DNA of 64,000 bases from Ceraceosorus guamensis. Lineage: Eukaryota; Basidiomycota; Exobasidiomycetes; Ceraceosorales; Ceraceosoraceae. The stretch covers positions 62,001 through 126,000 of the forward strand of contig NW_020290028.1 in assembly GCF_003144195.1 (NCBI RefSeq), in the 5' to 3' direction. Of this stretch, positions 1 to 10,986 are shown in pieces. The translations under genes were made by a program, and so were the position numbers. Positions within the stretch are counted from its first letter, which is position 1, and the number at the start of each line of letters is the position of its first letter. A model generated the notes under the pieces. It saw only the letters and a program-made list of their open reading frames with translations, made no database searches and had not been told where the DNA came from.

Positions 1-2932
1 GTTCCAGCTCGAATCACGTTGCCTCCGCTTGCCGTGCCGCTCGACGTTCTGCCCGAAAATCCGAAAGCCTCACCAGCTCGGCCTTCTCGAATGGGCGTGC
101 CCGGCTCTTCGTCCGCCTCAGGACCCCTGAAAGCGCGCGTCCAGGAGGCAGATCCGAGTCCAGAAAGAGGTCTAGTCGAAGTTCCGGCTGTTACGTTGCC
201 CGCTGAGCCTTCTTCCCTGTCATTTGTCTCTCCTCCAAACAGGCCCGCAAACAACCTTCGTCCTGCGCCCGCACCAAGCGAAGATGCCTGCGCTCTCTCA
301 GTGCTGAGATTGCCGGGGCTTTCGGATCCTGCCTGTGTAAAGGGGGATGCTCGGCCGCTGTTTGGTCCACTGGCTGCTCCACTCTGCGGCGTTCGGACTC
401 CATCGATTCCATCGCTGAGCAGTCTGCCGAGCGCACCCATAGGCCTGCCCAAGCTCGCTCCCAGCCCAGCGCGTGCCACTTCGCCCGTTCGCTGGAAGAA
501 GGCTTTGGTATCGTCCGCTAAGGACAGCGCGAGGGGCGGAGCGGGAAGTGCTTTGGCCGTCTCGGATTCGGCCGCCCCGACTGGACCTCCCAAGTTGATC
601 GTGTCCGTGACGCTCGCACCACTTTCATGCGCTGCGGGTTGCCCTTCGAAGGAGCTCCTCGGTGGGGGCGTGTCCGGAGGTAGCTTGGCCAGATCTTGAA
701 TCGCTGCCTCAACCTTGCTGTAGCAAGGTGGACAAAGGGTTTCCCAAAGTCAGACGTGCACGCTCAGCAGTTGTTACGATGCGAGAGACTTACGCTTCGA
801 ATTCCTCCTGACTGATGTTGGACAAGGAGGTATAGTCCATCGTCTCGATGAACGCGATCGCGCCCATCTGACAAGGAGAGGGGGTGGGGTTATGAGCCAG
901 CTTCGGATGAGCAGAGCGATCGGCTGTCCATCAACGCACCAAGCTCGACAGATAGTATCCTGATTCGCTGGATAATCTGTCCGGATTCCTGAATCTCCCG
1001 ATATACCTTGAAGACGTTCACGAGGCTCGTCAGCTGCTCAGCTCGCAGATGCTCTTTCACATAGTCAAGACATGCCCCAACTCACTCCACATTGCTGATG
1101 AGATGATCCGGATTCGCTTTGAGGACGACAAAGATGAGGCAAGGGATAAAGGTGTCGGCGCTCTCTTGGCTGGATAGGTGTCGAATAAGGCCAAAGATGA
1201 CCTTGCAGCTATTTAGCACGCAGATCAATTTATCTCTCGGTGCTTTGTAGTGGTTGATCTTGAGGAGTTCTGCACGTGTGGGGCGGTGAACGCAAGACGA
1301 AGCGATCAGCCTCGATATATGAGTACAAGGTTGGCGATGCAGAGAGCCGAACACTTACCATGCTTGGCAAAGTCCACAAAGCTCTGGCTATGCTCCCCAC
1401 GCGGCACATCGAGGTGTTCTTCTCTGATCCATTCAAAGAGCCTGACCCTTTGTCTAAAGACTCTGTCCCTCTCCAAATCGTCCGTCTGCACTTTCCACCT
1501 TCCATCTCTCGCAATGGCCGGGCTGAAGGTGAAACTGTACAGCCTGTTCATGATCAGCTTCTCCATCGCCTCCATCGCATTCTCGAACTCGTGCTGCGAC
1601 AGCGTGGAAAAGGGCGCCACTTGCTTCATGATGCCAGAAATAAAGTCGAGGAAATCAAAGATGAGCTTTTGCTGGTCCGTCACTCTATAGGGCTTCTTGG
1701 AGAAGCCTTTGATGAAACTTTGAGAGGAGGGCGAGCGAGGAGACGAGTCAGTCAAATCCGCTTATCCATATTCGAGCAGAAACGAGCCCTGCGCACCTCT
1801 TGACATACTCGCCCACAGGCTGGGCACTCTTTGTCCTCATCTGCTCCAGGAACCTATTGAAATCGAACGGTCTTTCCTCCGAAGCTTGGGTAGTAGGGGG
1901 GGGTCCTTTGCCCACCCTGATACCCGCCGAGCCAGGCGTTCGAGGAGTGTTGGGCGCTGAAGCGGACGAAGCCATTTGAGGTGTTGCGGGAGCTGTCAAT
2001 GAGGGCGGGGAAAGTACTGCAGCAGATTTACCGATCGAAGGACCGCTAGGCTCTGATGAGGTGCCCGCATCTGCAGCACGAGACCCGGGAGACCTTCCAT
2101 GCAAAGCGACTACTTCATCGCTTTGATCCTGCACCGCTATTGTATTGCTGATGTTTGGCTCCGGAACAGAGATGGTAGGTCTTGTCGATGTCTCATTCTC
2201 GGATCCTGGTGCTTGTTTGTTCTCGTGAGCGACATGCTCCGTGCTCGGCTGCGAAGCCTCTTTCCCTAGCGCGTTGGGTGGCTGTGGCGCATTTTGACTT
2301 TGCACACCAGCGGTCTCCGTTGTCACGTCCTCGACGAGGCTTGTTTTGCTGGCAGCATGAACGGGAGGTTTCGCGGCTTCCTGGGAAGACTCGTGTGCTC
2401 CTTGCTCGCCGGTCCCCGTCTCAGACAGACCTGGCGTGTTGGCGCTCGCTCCGGTCGCAGCAGAACGATTCGATTGCGTAATGGCTTCTCGACTGTCCGG
2501 CGCATCCGAGGCTTGTTCCAGCTGATGCGTCGCCTCTTGCGAGATCGCAACTTCTGGCTTTGGCACCTCAGGAGTAGCAACGTCTTCCCCATCATCACCT
2601 CCACCTCGTTTCTTCGTGCTGCTCTCGCGTGCTGTGCTGAGCCCAAGACTCTCGACTGTATGCTGCGATTCAACTTGCGCGGCATCCTCTGGAATCTGAG
2701 CAGCATCACTCCGCGAGACGTCATCCGCCCCCGATACGGTCGGGATATTCAGCTCGGCAGAGTGTTCCGTGGTGCTTTGGTCCATTTCACCCTTTGCTGT
2801 CTGGGAAACATCAGGAATAGAGATTCCAAGGCCCGCGCTGTTGTCTGATGCTGTGCCTGAGCCTGCGGCCCCCACGTCTGCATCTACCGCTTGCTCTGCG
2901 TGCTTCTCAGCGTGAGCGTGCGACGAGCTCAT
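1..2932 (-). CDS. VPS9: VPS9-type Rab5 guanine nucleotide exchange factor (partial, C-terminus beyond window)
   Basis: Activates Rab5/Vps21-type GTPases on endosomes, promoting endosome fusion and vacuolar sorting. Model: complement(join(<1..717,794..867,940..1006,1086..1269,1359..1717,1797..2932)); all junctions keep phase. The first about 345 residues are a Ser/Thr/Ala/Glu-rich disordered tail. A Rabex-5-like helical bundle follows (begins near FDFNRFLEQMRTKSAQPV), then the VPS9 domain (about 480-610) with the expected catalytic Asp in ADTFIP (about residue 537) and Tyr in NVEYIGRF (about 560), and SSLMGAIAFIETMD. The C-terminal stretch (TKAFFQRTG, GALGRLL) runs off the left edge, so any terminal CUE domain cannot be judged. 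I chose the ATG at 2932; an in-frame ATG 13 codons upstream (2971) is possible. Divergent from SYF2. Family assignment is strong. Confidence 0.93.
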
Positions 2933-3912
2933 CGTAGCTTCCCTCGAAGAGGATTGTTCCACTTCTCTCAAGCCTTCGGCTCGGTATGCCGATCCGAAAG
3001 GTTGCGGATCTGCACAGCTCAGCTAGTCCGGCACAGATCGAAGGCTGAAGTTGGCGCAAAGGGCGGGATCGATGCTGATCGCCGCAGACAAGCAATGGGA
3101 GCAGCTGAGCTGGCAGAATCGCGCCTTGGATGTTCGTGCAAGCCAGATCTGACTTGGTTTGGGGCGTGGGCGTGATGATGGGACGTGATAGAGGATCAGT
3201 GGAGATCGCTCCGCATCAGAATGCCTACTCCAAGTGATTTGATACGAGCAGCGAGCACCGAGATTTGCTGAGTGATCAGGGTGAAGTATCAGATTCGTGA
3301 TTGAATCATGAATGGGAAAGTCAATTACAATCCCTCATGAATGGTGAATGCGAACGTGAATCTGAATGGCAGAGCCCAGCGGCCGAAACGGCAGACTATA
3401 CGAGGGTGGTGCGTGCGAGCATCTGTGCCTCGTGCTTGCTTGCTTACTGCCTGCCCGCGGTGTCCAGCGTCCACACAAGTTGTTTGGCTTGGCCATTTCT
3501 CCTGCTCGAGCCTTGATGTCACGTGACCCGCAAATCCGCACACTCGTCTGGCTCTTATTGATGTTCACGCGTGCGATACCACAACTCACGACTCTTTGGG
3601 GCGTCACTGGAGACTCCTCACTCTCAACTAGCGACCTCTATGACTCCGACTTGTTCTCGAGGGTCTAAAGACATTCTTTTCGATCACGCCCCGCTCCTCT
3701 GTGCGTGCAACTCGAGACCCGATCGAGAGCTAAGCCAGTGAGTCCATCATCATCGCAACGATTGCCTCACGCGCCACCAAACATCACTGCGCACTGGACC
3801 ACATCAAAGCTGCCGTTGGCCTTCACGCACAAGTCGAGCGATACACGGTGCTTCAAGGCCATTTGTGAGACGCCTCTTCTAGGCGCCAACTCATTTCTTG
3901 GGCGGAAGAAAA
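2933..3912. promoter_or_regulatory. Divergent intergenic region between VPS9 and SYF2
   Basis: About 980 bases separate the two start codons and must hold both promoters. I see TCGTGA/TCACGA-type motifs near 3296-3303 and 3586-3594 and no convincing conserved coding sequence; the short ORFs here have no recognisable protein features. Confidence 0.5.
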
Positions 3913-5175
3913 ATGCCTCGGATGAGGAAGGCAGCAGCAGCAGCAGCTGATGCTGCTGCTGGGCAGGCTGCTTCCGCCCCTGTTGCACCGCCAGCCGCGA
4001 CGTCGGAAGACGACAGGAATGGGATGGGAGTGAACCCTGAAGAGGAACTGGAGGCGCATCTTGAGGGCAAAGCTAGAACCGAAGCGGAAAGGACAGCCGG
4101 GCAGCGTGATGGGCAAGATGAGGCGGAAGCTGCTGCCAACGCTGAAGCAAAAGGAGATGGCAGTGATGGTGACGATGGTGATGGTGATGGTGATATTGAT
4201 GGGGTCGTGCAGAGCATGCAGGGGGAACAACAGGATGCTGGAGCTTCGACGAGCAAACTGAGCATGGCGGACCGGATGTCGAAGATGAAAGAGCTGCGCA
4301 AAAAGATGGTGAGCATTACCCCGTGCAGTGCTACCGCGCTGGACACTTTCCCAAAATACCTTTCTGACGCACGCCTCGACTGGAACGTCAGAATGATTCT
4401 TCGCAGGCCAATAGACGAGCAGTAGCTCAAGAAGCGTCTCGAAACAAGTCTTCTCGTTCCGCCACAAGCTCTTCGCGCAAATTTCTCAAAGCCGAGCGCA
4501 TTTTAGACGAGCGCGACCAGCTCTCTCGCGGTGAAGATCCCACACGAGCGCGGAATTGGACCTACTCGATCGAAGATGCGGAGCGCTGGAACGAGAAGCT
4601 GCAAAATAAGGAGGTGAGAAGAGACAAGGGAGATGAGGATGCGCAGAGCTCGGCGGAGAGGGGGTACAATAGGAAGATCAAGGACATGAAACCGGATCTG
4701 AATGGGTATAGGAAAGCCAAGGAGGCTGATTTGGGCGTTGGATCCGCCGCAAGTTCGAGCTCAGGAGCTTTGATCAGGACTTCTTCGGGCTCGAGCCAAA
4801 TGGCACGTCGAGGAGATGTGCAGATCCCAACTTTGCAGTCGCTTTCTTACGGCACGCACAAACCAAACGAAGAAGCCCTGGACAAGGTCATCTCTCACAT
4901 GAACGTCGAAAGCACCTTCAAAGCCAACAGGTCCAGAAAGAGAGCAGAAGATCCGGATGCCGAAGTCAATTACATCAACAACGAGAACAAACACTTCAAC
5001 AACAAGATCAGGCGGTTCTACGACGAGTCGACGAGGACTATCAGAGAGAATCGTGAGTCTCGAAAGCAGTATAAGTTCAGCTGGCACGAGGTAGGCATGA
5101 CAGCTGATCAGTTTTCTCTTTGACCCATCCCTCATCGCTCTGACCATCTCAGTGGAACGCGGCACCGCCCTCTGA
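3913..5175 (+). CDS. SYF2: Pre-mRNA-splicing factor SYF2
   Basis: Component of the NineTeen-complex-associated part of the spliceosome. Model: join(3913..4308,4392..5052,5153..5175), 359 aa. The N-terminal about 110 residues are Ala/Glu/Asp-rich and low complexity. The SYF2 domain starts at MADRMSKMKELRKKM and continues NDSSQANRRAVAQE across intron 1 (83 nt). Family blocks are visible: SIEDAERWNEKLQNKE, GYNRKIKDMKPDL, LSYGTHKPNEEALDKVI, VNYINNENKHFNNKIRRFYD. The last exon is only 23 nt: a 100-nt intron splits an Asn-Leu pair and restores the family's usual ending (LERGTAL). Reading through that intron instead would lose the conserved terminus. Convergent with the annexin gene. Confidence 0.93.
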
Positions 5176-6108
5176 GCGTTCCATGGCGTTCTATATTCTC
5201 CGCAGAGAAATTCTTGCAACCCCACCCCCCTCCCTCTCTTCCCACATGTATGCATACACTCTACATGCACCGCACACGACCCACGCACGAAGCGAATCTC
5301 TCTCAGGCATTCATGATCTTGTACCCTGCGCTCGGAGGGACGCAAGTCGATGTAGTTCAGGCATTACCAGCAGGCGCCACTCGTGCAGCTTGCAGTTCCG
5401 AACAGTGACTCGTCTGCAATAGTAGTGTGAGGGCAAGGGACTGAAGTGTGATCGAGGCGTGACATGCCGCTCATCAAACCATTTGTCTGCGCGATCTGCC
5501 CAGCTGGCCGTGGTCATCAGCATCAACCCCAGTCGCTGACATTTTGACAATCCCATCGGTACCTCGGACTTCAAAAGTTCTCGATGATGCATGACTCTGG
5601 CAGACAAGCAGACTGTCGAGGGAGGTGGGAGGGGTGGCGGGGTGGCGGGGTGGCGGGGTGGCGGGGTGGCGGGGTGGCGGGGTTCAGAGCTGAAAGTGGG
5701 AAAGGGAAAGGGGGGAACAATGCGCAAAGAGGTACAAAGGCAAAGTAGGTGAGAGGGGTCTTGGTTTGATGCGTCCCATTTGAGCTTCTTTGCGAGCAAG
5801 TGGCTGATAGATATGAAGCTGGCTCGAACGCATCCTAGGACTGGATGGACGTACCTAGCTTTGCAAGGTCGACAAGCGCCTTTGAACCAGATGGTATTTT
5901 CGGCAAGACAAGTTTCGGCTTGGTGGGAGACTGGGACTCGATACGACGCGGCTATGCCACACTTCACAAGCGCGCCGACAGCCCGAAGCATGGCGCCGTC
6001 AGAGCATGGTGATTGTTCTGTTCATGACCATTCAAAATTCCTTCGAGTGGGTCGCTATTCGCACCTTGAGTGCATCGTGCGCGAGCCCGAAGATCAGCAG
6101 CCCTCGGC
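5176..6108. other. Convergent intergenic region between SYF2 and annexin
   Basis: About 930 bases between two 3' ends. It holds a G-rich minisatellite (5631-5678). A 226-codon minus-strand open frame at 5311-5991 looks accidental: no domain, compositionally odd, and part of it is translated repeat. Confidence 0.5.
5631..5678. repeat. 8-bp G-rich minisatellite, six units
   Basis: Six perfect copies of GGGGTGGC in tandem, followed by GGGGTT. Runs of four G every eight bases could form a G-quadruplex on the plus strand. Confidence 0.9.
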
Positions 6109-7977
6109 TCAGTGTCCCACAAGTGCCTCCAAGAAGCGTCCATAGTCGCCCGAAGTCTCGCCTGCCACCCTAGATCGAAGACCTTTCTTGTTCACGAGTC
6201 CGGCGTAGGCCATCTTGACCTCGTTGAAGCGATGCCTATTCCAATGCAATCGAATCTGCATGATCGGAACCAAAAGGAAAAGGGATGCGGGGGGGCGAGT
6301 CAGTCGCTGGGCAAAGAGAATTTCAAGTGACTCGACTAGGAGCCAAGACGCACCAGACGATAAGTGAGACGTTCATCTTTTGTTCCCATGCCCTGTATTG
6401 GCGCCGTTTCATTCCGAACCAGATGAGGGAAAGGGAAGTAAGCACAGGCATCGGAGAACAGGAATCTCGTAGAAGTGGAGCAGCACTCACGGCCATGGCG
6501 TTTTCGAGCAATTGGGCGTCCCTCTCTATTCCTTGTCCTCCTCTTTCGGCTCCATCAGCAATAAAGAGCAACGCGTCCCTCATATGCCCCGAGACTGTAT
6601 GCACGAGGAAAGAACGTATACGCGCACAGGAACGTCAGCCATTTGGATCCTACACAGCCAATCGCATGCATTTCCTAGCCAAGAAGACTCACACTCTGAT
6701 CGGACCATGCTGGACAATGCTCCGTGTTTGTGCTGATATTCTCGGGCAATAGCGACTAGCTGGGCTTGAGACCTACCAACAAGGATGGAACAAATCTGTG
6801 CGGGTTGAGCAATTCGCAGACGTCAGCGCCAGCTACAATGCGCACAAGACTTCTGAGAACAAGGAGCCAGTCCGAACGCACAGTGATTTCGTCCGTCCCC
6901 ATACCTCGCGCTGCAGATTTCAGAGCCTGGACGTCGCGGGAAACGTCGGACGGGTTGGGAGGGACATTCTCCTCTGTCCTGTTGCCGTTCATAGCTGCAC
7001 ACGAGCATCGAGGCCAAGAGGAGTCAGCGATGAGCACACATTAGGCGATGAGCACACATTAGGGATCGAGCGACCTCCCGGTTTGCGAACTCACCCATGG
7101 AGAAAATGCGTTTCGTCTTTACGCTCAGCTCGCCCTCCACCACTCTTTCGAGGTCCTTGCCGTAAATACTCTTGTATGCCTGCTTCAGCGCCCACATGTC
7201 CGCATTGCTGCGAGCGAGCAGCACTTCATTGAGCAGATCCTCGTGCGTTCCCGCTCCATCGCACGCTCTATTCAGCAGCCAGCAGTCGCCCGCCAGTGGT
7301 CCGAGCACTTTCAACCTGAGAGCATACTCGAACCATCCGCTCGTCTCTTTTTCCAAAACCTTGACAATCTCCTTGCCGCTAATGGACTTGAAAGATTTGC
7401 TCAGCGCGTCCACTTGAAAGGCGTCCAATGGAGCTATGGTAGAGATGAGAAGCTTCTCGTCTGTGCCGAAGCCTTTGGTGGCTTTACGAACAGACTCTGC
7501 CAGCTGAGCTCCGTCTATGCCAGCAGGAGGCGGTGCGGGAGGAGCACCAGGAGGCGGAGGAACTGGAATGCCGTTGTAGTAGTACCCGCCGCCTTGTAGA
7601 GGTGGAGCTCCGTATGCAGCATGTCCCTGCGAATGACTATGGCTATGGCTATGGCTGTGATGATGGCCATGTCCGTGCTGCGGAGGAGGGGGCGCATATC
7701 CTCCACCATAGGGCGGCTGAGGTGGTGGTGCGCTTGCCGCTCCTCCGTACGGGTATCCTTGTCCAGGTGCTGGTGGATGAGCAGGAGCGCCGTAGGGATT
7801 ACCGTAAGGAGCTCCACCTGGTGCGGGATAGCCGTCCTGGATAGCAGAGGGATACGCGCCTTGAGGCGGATAAGTGCCTGCAGGTGGATAGCCTGCTGCT
7901 GCTCCTTGAGATGGGTATGAACCTTGTGCTGGAGGATAGAATCCTCCGCCTGGAGGTGGTGCTCCGTATCCTGACAT
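6109..7977 (-). CDS. Annexin with long Pro/Gly/Tyr- and His-rich N-terminal tail
   Basis: Calcium-dependent phospholipid-binding protein of the annexin fold. Model: complement(join(6109..6255,6354..6392,6491..6594,6693..6795,6882..6994,7095..7977)), 462 aa, six exons including one of 39 nt. Residues 1-170 are a PYG/Q-rich tail resembling those of annexins A7/A11, with a His-Ser repeat. All four annexin repeats can be followed: FGTDEKLL; CDGAGTHEDLL; GMGTDEITICSILVGRSQ; and GMGTKDERLTYRLIRLHW ending in SGDYGRFLEALVGH. The first and third repeats keep GxGTDE-type calcium loops; the second (GTHE) and fourth (GTKDE) are altered. The start is the first ATG of the tail (MSGYGAPPPG). Divergent from the PRKRIP1-like gene. 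Confidence 0.93.
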
Positions 7978-8878
7978 GGCTGAGCAAGCAAGTCCGTGCG
8001 AAAGAGTTTGGTGCTTGATATTCCGCGAGGCTCTGAAGAGCTGATTAGAAGGCAGGCGATGTACTTGGCGGGATTGTTGTAGGCGGGCGGGTATACAGAT
8101 ATGAGCATGTGTGTGTGTGTGTGTGTGAGTATGACCATTCAGATTCACCAGGACCTGGCTTTGTTTATATACCCCACCGGAACTCGACCTGGCAACGTCC
8201 ACATGCAGCGAGCTCGCATCATCACACACAGACATACATCGACCATCAGCACAGCCTCCACGCGCTTCGCGCTTCGTGACATCTTTTGAGGCACCTCTGC
8301 CCGCATGACGTGCCCGCACAGCGGCTCGTCAGCACCACGAACAGCAGCGTACGCGTGATGCAGCATCAGCTGCTGCTGCACATGGGCGGTGCGGCGCGAC
8401 GCCCGCGCAACCTCGCACAGCCACATCACTAATTCAAATCGTGGATGGTGGGTGGTGCATTGCTCGTACGAGAGATGATTCGGATGTAAAATCACGACGA
8501 GTGCGGATGTGGCGGCGTACAGCCGAGTGAATGAGCACGCGCTAGGTTGCAAGTCACGACCATCATCTTGAGGCAGTCTCCACAGCCGTGAGGCAAGAGT
8601 GATCTATGATCAAGTCATAAACACGGTCGACAGTGGACACTTCTCGCATAGCTTTGGAGCACTTGAACACTCTCGATCAAGAGCAGCCAGAGATCAAATT
8701 ACAAACCTCATCACCCCTAAGCGCAAGTCAACTCGAGCTGGACAGCCCCCAACGTACACGCTCGCGTCGGCCCCGGACAAGATCGGTTTCTTGAAGTCGC
8801 CACGCCGAATTCAGCTCGTTGCGCGCAATAGGACAACACATACGTGTATCTCCAGCACCCATCTGCCCACTGATCGCA
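7978..8878. promoter_or_regulatory. Divergent intergenic region between annexin and PRKRIP1-like gene
   Basis: About 900 bases holding both promoters. A GT dinucleotide run lies at about 8108-8127. No RNA gene or conserved protein was recognised. Confidence 0.5.
8108..8127. repeat. (GT)n microsatellite
   Basis: About ten GT dinucleotides upstream of the annexin start. Confidence 0.9.
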
Positions 8879-9744
8879 ATGGCGCCATCGCGCGCGCCCA
8901 TCAATGGAGGGCCAAACGCCTCCTCTCCGCCCGTGGCAGAACGCATTCGACCTCAAACCGCCTCCGAAAAACAAGCTGCGCATCTCGAAAAGCTTTTGAA
9001 GGATCCCGATCGTCCAGTGCACATTCCGAAACCAGCAAAGGAAAAGGAGTTGAGACCTCCGAGGGAGATGATGAAAAATGTGTCGGGAAGCAGCGCGGGT
9101 GCTGGGAGTGGAGAGTTTCATGTTTACAAGCATGCTAGGAGGAGAGAGTATGAGAGAGTTAGGTTGATGGAAGAAAAAGAGGCAAAGGTGAGCTTTGTGG
9201 AATGCGAGCGTGAAGAGAAGCGATGGCTGAGATGAGAGGGAGTCGAGTCATCATTGTCAAACCATGCCAGCTGGGGCATGGCTACTTGCGCACAAAGGAC
9301 TGGTTCCGCGCATACATCCCACCTGCGCTTGTTCAAGCTTGCTCTCTTCCCAATGATGAGGCTGACACCGCTCATCTCACCCTCATGCAGTCCAAAGAAG
9401 CAGCCGCTTTCGAAGCTCAACAAGCCGCTCTCGAAGCTGAATCCGAAGCCAAGACGAGCAAGAATCGAGCAAAGCGCGACAAGAAAAAGGCTCGTGCAGC
9501 CGCTGCTGCGGCGGCGGCAGCAGCAGCAACATTAGGGTTGGAAGGCGGGTCTTCCAAATCGGCTAGCCAGATTGGTGGAGCTTTAGATGCAGATGCAGAG
9601 GGAACTGCTGAGCGGGAGGATGCTCAGGAAGTGCGAGAAGAAGGAGAAGAAGAAAGGGAAAAGAAGAAGAGAAGGATTGCTAGGCCTGTTGAAGGTGCTG
9701 ATGTGGCTTTTAAAAGGCCCGGTGTGCAAAGCGACGAGGAGTAA
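8879..9744 (+). CDS. PRKRIP1-like (DUF1168) spliceosome-associated protein
   Basis: Homologue of PRKR-interacting protein 1, a nuclear protein found in spliceosome C complexes. Model: join(8879..9187,9391..9744), 220 aa, one intron of 203 nt ending CATGCAG. The diagnostic block is present: DRPVHIPKPAKEKELRPP, then NVSGSSAGAGSGEFHVYKH and ARRREYERVRLMEEK. It is followed by a long charged helix (EAQQAALEAESEA, NRAKRDKKKAR), an alanine run encoded by GCN repeats, and an acidic/basic tail with an NLS-like EKKKRRIARP. Length is close to the animal protein (about 180 aa) plus low-complexity additions. Same functional area as SYF2 about 4 kb away, though not an operon. Confidence 0.88.
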
Positions 9745-10986
9745 GGGCGTGATCATGATGCTACTAGGATTTCCGTCGATCGAGCTATCGGCCCGATCAG
9801 GCTACTCGATGCCCACTCGGTCGTGTCAAGCACAGACACGCTGCTTCACGTGCAGAGGGCCGATTGGCCAACGTTTCGCCGATTTTGCGTGTACCTGACC
9901 CTGTCACGCCCTACCAAGGAAATGAGAGATTTGGGAAAAGGGTATGCGGGATGCTGATGCACGCGCACGCAGCTGATGCGGCCCTCATTCCGATTTCATC
10001 GCCTCGCCTCGCCTCGTCTGCCTCTGTCCCACTTGCACTGAGCTTCTCAATCAGTCTTGCGCCCACTGTGCGTCAAGTCGCTCCGACGGCCTCGTTCTGG
10101 TACGCAGAATGTGAAATGTGGCCCGCTATGATAAAACAAGTTTGTATTGGGTGACTGGGGAACGCAAGAGCTCGTCACTCGACTCGAATGCCGAAGGGTT
10201 CTGATATGAGACCTTACCATCATCGTCGGTTGGCTCATGAAGAGTCAGTGGGACGCGTAGAATTGCCGTACCGTGTGCGTGCTATGCACCGTGCTGCATG
10301 CGCCACGCATGTCTATAATAGCTATAGCTATATACTCGGCGAATCACTCACACTACTGAATGCTTGGCCGAGGATGTCCCGCGTGCGTGGTGGATGTGCA
10401 CAGTCACGAGTATACCGCGCGGTACCGGTACACACGGCATCACGCACACGCGCACAGCCCCTTGAATGACGAATCGCGTGCCTGCATACCGTGCAGCACG
10501 CAAAGCATGAATGGCGCGGGGGGACACCAAAGTCAAGCACAGGTGAGGTGGGAAGTGGAAGCTTGACATGCTCCCCCCCCCCATCGCATCCATCATCACT
10601 CGCACTGTGACTGCGACTGCACTCGTTGGCTCGGAGGCAAGACTTGAAAGGAAGAGGGGAGAGATCAGAAGCCGGATGGATGGATGGATTGCATCGAAAG
10701 CGTATTGCGATCGATCGCTTTCTGGTACAACTTTGTCTCGGGAGGCTGAGAGCAGATCGGATCAGCACTGCAAGTCTTTTGGCACGTTGCAACTCTCTCA
10801 TCAGCCTTGATTGGTACACTCACTTGCACGATCCATACGCATGGCTTTGCCTCATCGTCATAATCATCACAGCACAGCACAGCGCAGCACAGCACAGCAC
10901 AGTAACGCATATCAGTTCGCCGCCCTGCCATCGCAATCGACATCGTCGCCATCATCGCACCGTCTCACACCACACCATACCGCGCA
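9745..10986. other. Intergenic region, no gene recognised
   Basis: About 1.24 kb. It contains a C-rich run near 10571-10581 and an imperfect CAGCA repeat at about 10873-10902. Scattered TCACGA-like motifs occur (near 10402). Short open frames on both strands lack domains. Confidence 0.5.
10873..10902. repeat. Imperfect CAGCA tandem repeat
   Basis: Repeated CAGCA/CAGCG pentamers about 90-115 bases upstream of the next gene's ATG. Confidence 0.75.

Noticed and set aside
19-699. 226-codon plus-strand open frame at the left edge
   Set aside because: Antisense shadow of the VPS9 C-terminal exon, whose minus-strand frame joins correctly across an intron.
5311-5991. 226-codon minus-strand open frame
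   Set aside because: No domain, includes translation of the 8-bp minisatellite, lies between two convergent 3' ends; probably chance in GC-rich DNA.
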